Shown here piece after piece: positions 1 through 5,908 of a stretch of DNA of 9,108 bases. Where the stretch lies: assembly GCA_016793415.1 (NCBI GenBank), contig JAEUMC010000802.1, forward strand, positions 1-9,108. The letters run 5' to 3'. A program made the position numbers and the translations under genes. Origin of the DNA: Devosia sp. (GTDB lineage: Bacteria; Pseudomonadota; Alphaproteobacteria; Rhizobiales; Devosiaceae). Each line of letters begins with the position of its first letter. The stretch's first letter is position 1. The notes under the pieces are model-generated. The model saw nothing but the letters and a program-made list of their open reading frames with translations. It was not told the DNA's origin and did not search any database.

Positions 1-1
1 G

Positions 2-208
2 ACCCTGGCCGAAATGGCCGACGTGTCGTTGCCTACCATTCAGCGCATGGAAGCTAGTGAAGGCACGGTGCGCGGCATCGTCGAAACCCTCACCAAGGTG
101 ATCGAAGCGCTCAACGCGGCCGGAGTCGAACTGATCGGCGAGAACGCCCGCAGCGATGGGGGCGGCCGCGGCGTACGCCTCCGACGACCGGCGCAGAAGA
201 CCGACTGA
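2..208 (+). CDS. XRE-family helix-turn-helix regulator, 3' part (5' end outside window)
   Basis: The reading frame is open from the first complete codon in the window and stops at a TGA at 206-208, so only the last 68 residues are present. The visible start TLAEMADVSLPTIQRME matches the second half of an XRE-type helix-turn-helix: an LA-x-A-x-VS turn, then a recognition helix with TIQRME. It is followed by a helix with ALNAAGVELI and a C-terminal GRGVRLRR segment. This helix-turn-helix / 'LEAAGVEFI' / 'GxGVRLR' layout is familiar from very short (about 70-90 residue) alphaproteobacterial regulators that consist of little more than the DNA-binding domain. It probably binds DNA as a dimer, with targets unknown. 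An ATG at 14 is internal to the helix-turn-helix and is unlikely to be the true start. The transporter gene begins 79 bases downstream on the same strand; regulation of it is possible but not shown. Confidence 0.75.
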   Translation, partial: TLAEMADVSLPTIQRMEASEGTVRGIVETLTKVIEALNAAGVELIGENARSDGGGRGVRLRRPAQKTD

Positions 209-287
209 GTTTTCAGATGTCATTTGGGCGATCACGGCCCTAGCCACCGATGATTGCCGCGCTTGTTCGCGAAAGGCGAATGATCCG

Positions 288-2018
288 ATGGCCGGTTCTG
301 CCCCAACCTCCCCCACGCCTGCCCTTACCGATCTCTTCACTCCCAAGCTGGTCACCGTACTGCGCGAGGGCTATCGGCTGGATGACCTCAGGGCCGACGC
401 CCTGGCCGGCCTCACGGTTGCCATCGTTGCGCTGCCGCTGTCGATGGCCATTGCCATCGCCTCGGGCACGACGCCCGAACGCGGGCTCTTCACTGCCGCC
501 GTTGGCGGCTTCCTGATCTCGGCCCTGGGCGGTAGCCGCTTCCAGATCGGCGGACCGGCAGCGGCATTCACCGTGCTTGTCGCCTCCACCATCAGCCGCC
601 ACGGGCTCGACGGGCTGCTGCTTGCCACCATCATGGCTGGAGCCTTCCTGTTGTTGATGGGGGTGTTTCGCCTTGGCAGCTACATCAAGTTCATCCCCTA
701 TCCGGTGACGGTCGGCTTCATCTCCGGCATCGCGGTCATCCTGTTCGTCGGCCAGTTGCACGATCTGCTCGGCCTGACACTCCCGGCTGCCGACCCGGCA
801 GACATCCTGCCCAAGCTCGCAGCGCTGGCCGCGGCCATCGGCACCCTCAACCCAACTGCCCTGGGGATCGCGGCTCTTTCGGTTGCCACGATTGTCGGCC
901 TGCGGCGCTGGCGCCCGCACTGGCCGGGGATTCTCATTGCAGTGATCGCCACCTCGCTGATCGGCGCATTGTTGCATCTGCCGGTAGAGACAATCGGCAC
1001 GCGCTTCGGCGGCATCCCGAGCACCCTGCCGATCCCGGCGCTGCCGCCTTTCTCGCTCGACAAGGTTCAGGCCGTTCTTCCTGACGCGGTAGCCTTCGCC
1101 CTGCTCGGCGCCATCGAATCCCTGCTCTCGGCCATGGTCGCGGATGGCATGACGGGCCGGCGGCATCGCTCCAACATGGAGCTGGTCGCTCAGGGCATCG
1201 CCAATATCGGCTCGGCACTGTTCGGCGGCATCTGCGCCACCGGCACGGTGGCTCGCACCGCCACCAATGTCCGCTCCGGCGCCCGCAGCCCGCTCGCCGG
1301 CATGTTCCATTCGGTGTTCATCGTGCTGTTCATGCTGGTGGCGGCCCCGCTTGCCAGCTTCATCCCGCTCGCCGCGCTCGCCGGCGTGCTGGTGGTGGTT
1401 GCCTGGAACATGGCGGAGAAGACCGCCTTCGCTACCCTGCTCCGCACCTCGCCGGGCGATGCCGTGGTGTTGCTGGCAACGTTCGGGCTTACTGTGTTCC
1501 GCGGCCTCACCGAGGGCATCGTCGTCGGCTTTGCGCTGGGAGCGCTGCTCTTCATCCACCGCATGGCCCAGCATGCCGGCGTCGAGGTGCATGTGCCGCC
1601 GGTCCCCGAAGACCAGGCGGACGCCAGCCGTCCGCCCTACGATCCCGCCATCGCCACCGACCCCGACGTCGCGGTCTACCGCATCACCGGAGCGTTCTTC
1701 TTCGGTGCGGCGGCAACCGTCGGCGCCGTGCTCGAGCGCATCGCCGACCAGCACCGCGCCTTCGTCATCGATTTCTCTGCGGTGCCGTTCATCGACTCGA
1801 CCGCGGCCAACACCATGGATGGCATCGCCCGCAAGGCGGCCCGCCATCACGTCGTATTGCTGATCTCCGGCGCTACCCCCGCGGTCCGAAAGTCCCTCGC
1901 GGCCCATGGGGTCAGCGCGCCGACCGTGCTTTTCGAGCGCAGCATCTCGGCCGCCATCAGCGCCGCGCACGCGGAAATCGCGCGGCGCCACAGCACCGAG
2001 GTCAGCGCGCCGGCCTAG
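288..2018 (+). CDS. SulP-family inorganic anion transporter with C-terminal STAS domain
   Basis: This is an inner-membrane transporter of the SulP (SLC26) family, 576 residues from the chosen ATG. The N-terminal membrane domain shows family landmarks: the first transmembrane block GLTVAIVALPLSMAIAIASG (41-60) followed by TTPERGLFTA, the conserved GGSRFQIGGPAAAF (81-94), and ICATGTVARTATNVRSGAR (315-333). Many hydrophobic segments run to about residue 425. A cytoplasmic STAS domain occupies roughly 460-565 and carries the loop FIDSTA (501-506), where DST matches the STAS signature site. Family members carry sulfate, bicarbonate or dicarboxylates, usually with Na+ or H+; the substrate here cannot be read from sequence. 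The ATG at 288 is preferred because the membrane domain begins shortly after it and an AAAGG lies about 11 bases upstream. The frame stays open back to 156, but that extra stretch (Arg/Asp-rich) overlaps the upstream regulator and does not resemble SulP. The gene converges on the SDR gene with 4 bases between stops. Confidence 0.9.
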   Translation: MAGSAPTSPTPALTDLFTPKLVTVLREGYRLDDLRADALAGLTVAIVALPLSMAIAIASGTTPERGLFTAAVGGFLISALGGSRFQIGGPAAAFTVLVASTISRHGLDGLLLATIMAGAFLLLMGVFRLGSYIKFIPYPVTVGFISGIAVILFVGQLHDLLGLTLPAADPADILPKLAALAAAIGTLNPTALGIAALSVATIVGLRRWRPHWPGILIAVIATSLIGALLHLPVETIGTRFGGIPSTLPIPALPPFSLDKVQAVLPDAVAFALLGAIESLLSAMVADGMTGRRHRSNMELVAQGIANIGSALFGGICATGTVARTATNVRSGARSPLAGMFHSVFIVLFMLVAAPLASFIPLAALAGVLVVVAWNMAEKTAFATLLRTSPGDAVVLLATFGLTVFRGLTEGIVVGFALGALLFIHRMAQHAGVEVHVPPVPEDQADASRPPYDPAIATDPDVAVYRITGAFFFGAAATVGAVLERIADQHRAFVIDFSAVPFIDSTAANTMDGIARKAARHHVVLLISGATPAVRKSLAAHGVSAPTVLFERSISAAISAAHAEIARRHSTEVSAPA

Positions 2019-2022
2019 CCCG

Positions 2023-2763
2023 CTAGCTCAGGAACTCGGTCCGTGCCCGCTCGATCACCAGCGAGCGGATCGCGACGTTGCGGGGCTGGCTGAGCACAAA
2101 CAGGATCGACTCCACCACATCCCTGTCGCTCAGCGCATCCTCGACGCCACGGGGATGATCCCAGTTCTCCTCGAGCGGCGAGGTGTCCTCGATGTGGCCA
2201 GGATAGACCGAGGTGACGCGTACGCTGGTGCCGATCATTTCCTCGGTCAGCGCCTGGACGAAGCCGTTCTGGGCATGCTTGGCCGCGACGAACGGGACCG
2301 ACGAACCGCGCATGCGCGCATAAGGCAGCCCGCTCATCGAGACCACTGTGTGGATATCGGCCTCGGGCCGCTTCAGGAGCAGCGGCAGCAAGCGGCGGGT
2401 CAGCGCCATGGTGCCGGTCACGGTAGAGTCGACGACGGCGGCGATCTGCGCATCGGTCATCGCGGTGTAGGCGCCGCCCACCCATTGCGAGCCGGAATTG
2501 ACGAGAATGTCGAGCTCGGGATGCACGGTGGCAATCTTGCTGGCTGCGCCAGTGACCGACAGCGGATCGGCGAGATCGCAGACGAAGGCGTCCGGGCGCT
2601 TGCCGGTTCGTTGCTCGATGGCGTCGGCAACCGCGCCGATGCCGGCGGCATTGCGGCCCAGCAGCAGCGGGATCATGCCGCGATCGGCCGCGACGATGGC
2701 CAGCGCGGCTCCGAGACCGCGCGCCGCGCCCGATATCGCAATGGTCTTGCCCTCAAGCCCCAT
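2023..2763 (-). CDS. Short-chain dehydrogenase/reductase (SDR) family protein with altered catalytic residues
   Basis: This 246-residue protein has the length and Rossmann fold layout of a classical SDR. The nucleotide-binding motif is SGAARGLG (11-18), followed by a CDLADP acidic segment (62-67) and LVNSGS (87-92) in place of the usual NNAG. The Ser motif VVSMSG lies at 140-145, and VYPGHIEDT at 187-194 matches the post-catalytic PG loop. The canonical YxxxK is replaced by FVAAK (158-162): the codon at 2290-2292 reads TTC on the minus strand, so the catalytic Tyr is Phe. The helix-4 Asn of the catalytic tetrad aligns with Thr114 in VDSTVTG. Lys162 and Ser142 remain. The protein should still bind NAD(P), but conventional hydride-transfer chemistry with Tyr as acid/base is doubtful. 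A GGGAGGA lies 4 bases before the ATG. Nothing nearby indicates a substrate. An intrinsic terminator separates it from clpA upstream, so it probably has its own promoter. Family assignment is firm; activity is uncertain. Confidence 0.88.
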   Translation of the reverse strand: MGLEGKTIAISGAARGLGAALAIVAADRGMIPLLLGRNAAGIGAVADAIEQRTGKRPDAFVCDLADPLSVTGAASKIATVHPELDILVNSGSQWVGGAYTAMTDAQIAAVVDSTVTGTMALTRRLLPLLLKRPEADIHTVVSMSGLPYARMRGSSVPFVAAKHAQNGFVQALTEEMIGTSVRVTSVYPGHIEDTSPLEENWDHPRGVEDALSDRDVVESILFVLSQPRNVAIRSLVIERARTEFLS

Positions 2764-2780
2764 TCATTCCTCCCTGCCCC

Positions 2781-2810
2781 AAGAAAAAGGCCGGGATCGC
2801 TCCCGGCCTT
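2781..2810 (-). terminator. Rho-independent terminator downstream of clpA
   Basis: On the plus strand, AAGGCCGGGA (2787-2796) and TCCCGGCCTT (2801-2810) are perfect inverted repeats around the loop TCGC. Read on the minus strand, the 10-bp GC-rich stem runs into TTTTTCTT (2788-2781), the U-tract of an intrinsic terminator. It lies 23 bases after the clpA stop codon and just before the SDR ribosome binding site, so it should end clpS-clpA transcripts and separate them from the SDR gene. Confidence 0.9.
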
Positions 2811-2832
2811 CGATAGCTCCCTGCATGGGATC

Positions 2833-5205
2833 TCAGCTTTTCTCTTCCGCCGGCTTGTCGACCGCAGCCTTGGTCTTCTTGGCCTTGGGCGCCGCGATGG
2901 CCTTGGGCCGGGCCGGGCGCGGCGGAACCGCGATCAGCTCGAGCTTGGCCTCGGTGCCGACGCCGACCACGGCCACGGTGACCGAGCCGCCGTTCTGCAA
3001 TTCGCCGAACAGCACCTGATCGGCCAACGGCTTCTTGACGTGCTCCTGGATGACGCGACCCAGCGGGCGGGCACCCATGCGCTCGTCATAGCCGCGGACG
3101 GCCAGCCATTCGGCGGCTTCCGGGGTCAGCTCGATGGTCACGCCACGCTCGGCCAGCTGGCCTTCGAGCTGCAGCACGAACTTCTCGACCACGCGACGGA
3201 CGACTGCCGGCGGCAGCGGACCGAACGAGATGATGGCGTCGAGGCGGTTGCGGAACTCCGGCGTGAACATCCGGTTCACCGCTTCCTCGTCGTCACCCTG
3301 CTCGCGCTTGCGGCCGAAGCCGATCGGCGACTTCTGCAGCTCCATGGCGCCGACATTGGACGTCATGATCAGGATCACGTTGCGGAAGTCGACCGACTTG
3401 CCGTTGTGATCGGTGAGCTTACCGTGATCCATCACCTGCAACAGGATGTTGAACAGGTCCGGGTGGGCCTTCTCGATTTCGTCGAGCAGCACCACGCAAT
3501 GCGGATGCTGATCCACGCCATCGGTGAGCAGGCCCCCCTGGTCGAAGCCGACATAGCCCGGAGGCGCGCCGATCAGCCGCGAAACGGTGTGCCGCTCCAT
3601 GTACTCCGACATGTCGAAGCGCAGCAGTTCGACACCCAGGGTATCGGCCAACTGCTTGGCCACCTCGGTCTTGCCGACACCGGTCGGACCGGTGAACAGG
3701 TAGGAGCCGATCGGCTTTTCCGGTTCGCGCAGGCCGGCACGGGCCAGCTTGATCGCCGACGAGAGGGCGGTGATCGCCTGATCCTGGCCGAACACCACGG
3801 TCTTGAGATTGCTCTCGAGGTTGGCCAGCAGCTCGGAGTCCGACTTCGACACCGACTTGGGCGGGATGCGGGCCATCGTGGCGATGGTCTGCTCGATGTC
3901 GGCGACATCGATGGTCTGCTTGCGGTTCTCCGGGGTCAGCAGCATCTGGCTGGCGCCCGTCTCGTCGATCACGTCGATCGCCTTGTCGGGCAGCTTGCGG
4001 TCATTGATGTAGCGCGCGCTGAGCTCGACGGCGGCCTTCAGCGCGTCGTCGGTGTACTTCAGCTTGTGGTAGTCCTCGAAATACGGCCGCAGCCCCTTCA
4101 CGATCTCGATCGCATCGGGAATGGTCGGCTCGGCAACGTCGATCTTCTGGAAGCGACGGACCAGCGCCCGATCCTTCTCGAAGAACTGCCGGTATTCCTT
4201 GTAGGTGGTCGAACCGATGCAGCGGATGTTGCCCGAAGCCAGCGCCGGCTTCAGCAGGTTCGAGGCATCGAGCGCGCCGCCGGAGGTGGCGCCGGCGCCG
4301 ATCACGGTGTGGATCTCGTCGATGAACAGGATCGCGTCCGGGTGCTTCTCGAGCTCCTTCATCACGGCCTTCAGCCGCTCTTCGAAGTCGCCGCGATAGC
4401 GGGTGCCGGCCAGCAGCGACCCCATGTCGAGCGCATAGATCACCGACTCGCGCAGCACCTCGGGCACGTCGCCTTCGATGATCTTGCGCGCCAGGCCCTC
4501 GGCAATGGCAGTCTTGCCCACGCCGGCGTCGCCGACATAGAGCGGGTTGTTCTTGGACCGCCGGCACAGGATCTGGATGGTCCGGCGCAGCTCGCTGTCG
4601 CGGCCGATCAGCGGATCGATCTTGCCGGCCCGGGCCTTCTCGTTGAGGTTGACGCAGAAATCGGCGAGAGCCGAACTCTGGCCATTGCCCGAGCGTTCGC
4701 CCTCTTCGCCCTGGCCGTTGCCGGCCGGGGTCTCGGCGCCGCGCACGCGACGCTCCTCGCTCGGCCCCGACTTGGTGATGCCGTGCGAGATGAAGTTGAC
4801 CGCGTCGAGCCGCGTCATGTCCTGCTGTTCGAGGAAGTAGGCGGCGTGGCTTTCGCGCTCGGCGAAGATGGCGACGAGCACGTTGGCACCCGTAACCTCT
4901 TCCTTACCGGATGACTGCACATGGATGACGGCGCGCTGGATGACGCGCTGAAACGCCGCCGTCGGCCGCGCGTCCTGCCCGTTGGGCACCACGAGGCTGT
5001 CGAGTTCCTCGTTGATGAAATCCTCGAGGTCCGACTTCAGCGCTTCGATGTCGACATCGCAGCCGGTCAGCACCGCGATGGTATCGCGGTCGTCGGTCAG
5101 CGCCAGCAGCAGGTGCTCGAGCGTGGCGAACTCATGCGCGCGCTCGCGCGCCAGGTTCATCGCCTGATGGAGGGCCTTCTCAAGTCCGCGGGAAAAAGAG
5201 GGCAT
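2833..5205 (-). CDS. clpA: ATP-dependent Clp protease ATP-binding subunit ClpA
   Basis: ClpA is the hexameric AAA+ unfoldase that feeds substrates into the ClpP protease in the cytoplasm. This 790-residue protein has the full architecture. A Clp N domain (about 1-140) is followed by a Gly/Glu-rich linker (about 145-178). The first AAA+ module has Walker A GDAGVGKT (225-232), Walker B ILFIDE (292-297) and sensor GSTTY (331-335). The second has Walker A GPTGVGKT (506-513), Walker B VVLLDE (571-576), TSN (615-617) and the sensor-2 motif GARPL (711-715). The loop SPIGFG carries the IGF tripeptide (628-630) expected for docking on ClpP. ClpB is excluded because there is no long coiled-coil middle domain between the two modules. 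The C-terminal 25 or so residues form an Ala/Lys/Pro-rich tail, longer than in E. coli ClpA (758 residues). The ATG at 5205 has AGGA 8 bases upstream, overlapping the clpS stop codon, which suggests coupled translation. It ends before a strong terminator. Confidence 0.97.
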   Translation of the reverse strand: MPSFSRGLEKALHQAMNLARERAHEFATLEHLLLALTDDRDTIAVLTGCDVDIEALKSDLEDFINEELDSLVVPNGQDARPTAAFQRVIQRAVIHVQSSGKEEVTGANVLVAIFAERESHAAYFLEQQDMTRLDAVNFISHGITKSGPSEERRVRGAETPAGNGQGEEGERSGNGQSSALADFCVNLNEKARAGKIDPLIGRDSELRRTIQILCRRSKNNPLYVGDAGVGKTAIAEGLARKIIEGDVPEVLRESVIYALDMGSLLAGTRYRGDFEERLKAVMKELEKHPDAILFIDEIHTVIGAGATSGGALDASNLLKPALASGNIRCIGSTTYKEYRQFFEKDRALVRRFQKIDVAEPTIPDAIEIVKGLRPYFEDYHKLKYTDDALKAAVELSARYINDRKLPDKAIDVIDETGASQMLLTPENRKQTIDVADIEQTIATMARIPPKSVSKSDSELLANLESNLKTVVFGQDQAITALSSAIKLARAGLREPEKPIGSYLFTGPTGVGKTEVAKQLADTLGVELLRFDMSEYMERHTVSRLIGAPPGYVGFDQGGLLTDGVDQHPHCVVLLDEIEKAHPDLFNILLQVMDHGKLTDHNGKSVDFRNVILIMTSNVGAMELQKSPIGFGRKREQGDDEEAVNRMFTPEFRNRLDAIISFGPLPPAVVRRVVEKFVLQLEGQLAERGVTIELTPEAAEWLAVRGYDERMGARPLGRVIQEHVKKPLADQVLFGELQNGGSVTVAVVGVGTEAKLELIAVPPRPARPKAIAAPKAKKTKAAVDKPAEEKS

Positions 5206-5213
5206 ATGTCGGT

Positions 5214-5217
5214 TCCT
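5214..5217 (-). promoter_or_regulatory. clpA ribosome binding site overlapping the clpS stop codon
   Basis: On the minus strand the clpS stop TAG (5218-5216) is part of TAGGAA, and the AGGA (5217-5214) sits 8 bases before the clpA ATG. The site therefore shares bases with the upstream stop codon. This arrangement fixes the clpA start and suggests that ribosomes finishing clpS help initiate clpA. Confidence 0.7.
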
Positions 5218-5569
5218 ATTGCTTTTCCATCACGCACTGCAGTGGGTGCTGGTTCTTGCGGGCCGCGTCCATGACCCTGGTGACCTTGGTTTCGGCCACC
5301 TCGAAGGGGTACACACCACATTCGCCGACGCCCTGGTTGTGGACGTGGAGCATGATGCGCATGGCCTCTTCGCGGGTCTTGTTGAACACATCCTGCAGCA
5401 CCAGGACGACGAACTCCATCGGAGTGTAATCGTCGTTGAGCAGCAGCACCCGATAGAGGCTGGGCCGCTTACTCCTGGTCTTCGGCTTCGTGATGGTCGC
5501 CGTATCGTTCTTGCTTCCCCCGTCGCCGTTGCCGGCTTTGCGGTCATCGTCGGCCCCACGTGGCGGCAT
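5216..5569 (-). CDS. clpS: ATP-dependent Clp protease adaptor ClpS
   Basis: ClpS recognises N-degron substrates (bulky hydrophobic N-terminal residues) and hands them to ClpA by binding its N domain. From the chosen ATG the protein is 117 residues, typical for alphaproteobacterial ClpS. A polar, Gly/Asp/Lys-rich N-terminal tail (about 1-35) precedes the conserved core. [14 protein letters not shown] supplies Asn45, Asp46, Thr49 and the gatekeeper Met51. [14 protein letters not shown] supplies Met73 and His77, matching E. coli Asn34, Asp35, Thr38, Met40, Met62 and His66 by my alignment. The end HPLQCVMEK is also characteristic. The start is uncertain. The frame stays open upstream with ATGs at 5617, 5653 and 5683 (the last gives 155 residues); the added segment does not look like ClpS, but no ATG has a convincing ribosome binding site. 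clpA follows after 10 bases, so the two form an operon. Confidence 0.93.
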   Translation of the reverse strand: MPPRGADDDRKAGNGDGGSKNDTATITKPKTRSKRPSLYRVLLLNDDYTPMEFVVLVLQDVFNKTREEAMRIMLHVHNQGVGECGVYPFEVAETKVTRVMDAARKNQHPLQCVMEKQ

Positions 5570-5908
5570 CCTCGATGCACCTGTTGTCGGGAGCGTCAGT
5601 TCGATGGCTGCACGCATGGCTCGGGTCTGGGAGAGATCGGTTCGAAGCAGCATGGTGAGGCCATTATGTAGGCAAAACTCCATGCCTGTTAAGTGGCCAA
5701 CTACCTAAACTTTGGAGCAGGTGGCCCGTTCCGCAGTCGCTTAACCAAGTGCCCGAAATCCATCGTATTTTACGGAATGGTAAGACGGGCTCCCTAATGT
5801 GAGGGGTAACAGGGAACGTGGCTGATCGCATTTGGGGAGGATCTGCCGCAGCTTCTCGAGGCGTTGAGTACGGGTGGCGTTTTCGCCCGAGAGTAGTTGG
5901 AGTACCGG
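5570..5908. other. Divergent intergenic region between clpS (-) and the carboxypeptidase gene (+)
   Basis: This stretch holds no recognisable gene unless clpS starts further upstream (as far as 5683). It must contain the promoters for clpS-clpA and for the carboxypeptidase, and the part from about 5684 to 5800 is visibly richer in A/T than the flanking genes. A weak sigma-70-like candidate for the plus strand is TTAACC (5741-5746) and TATTTT (5766-5771) with a 19-base spacer, longer than ideal. I found no convincing operator, riboswitch or terminator. No GANTC site was found between 5684 and 5908. Confidence 0.5.
5899..5902 (+). promoter_or_regulatory. Ribosome binding site that favours the GTG start of the carboxypeptidase gene
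   Basis: GGAG at 5899-5902 lies 6 bases before the GTG at 5909, ideal spacing. The alternative in-frame TTG at 5897 overlaps this element and has only a weak GAGAG upstream. This decides in favour of the GTG. Confidence 0.65.

Noticed and set aside
266..273. Palindrome TTCGCGAA upstream of sulP as a possible operator
   Set aside because: An 8-base GC-rich palindrome is expected by chance in this composition, and no second copy was seen nearby.
156..287. A 44-residue N-terminal extension of the SulP transporter
   Set aside because: It overlaps the upstream regulator's reading frame, is Arg/Asp-rich and does not resemble SulP N-termini; the ATG at 288 fits the family.
240..1991. A 583-codon minus-strand open frame opposite sulP
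   Set aside because: Its composition is Gly/Arg/Asp/His-rich without domains, and it mirrors the sulP gene; it is a GC-driven shadow.
1906..4914. A 1002-codon plus-strand open frame running antisense through the end of sulP, the SDR gene and most of clpA
   Set aside because: The product is a His/Arg/Asp/Gly-rich low-complexity sequence with no recognisable domain, typical of the antisense frame of GC-rich genes. The opposite strand encodes clear SDR and ClpA proteins.
5741..5771. Sigma-70-like promoter TTAACC/TATTTT for the carboxypeptidase gene
   Set aside because: The 19-base spacer and poor -35 match make it too weak to list as a separate promoter; it is mentioned only as a candidate in the intergenic entry.
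5788..5815. Inverted repeat TCCCT/AGGGA in the clpS-carboxypeptidase gap
   Set aside because: The arms are only 5 bases with a loop of about 15 bases, and there is no T-tract; not distinguishable from chance.
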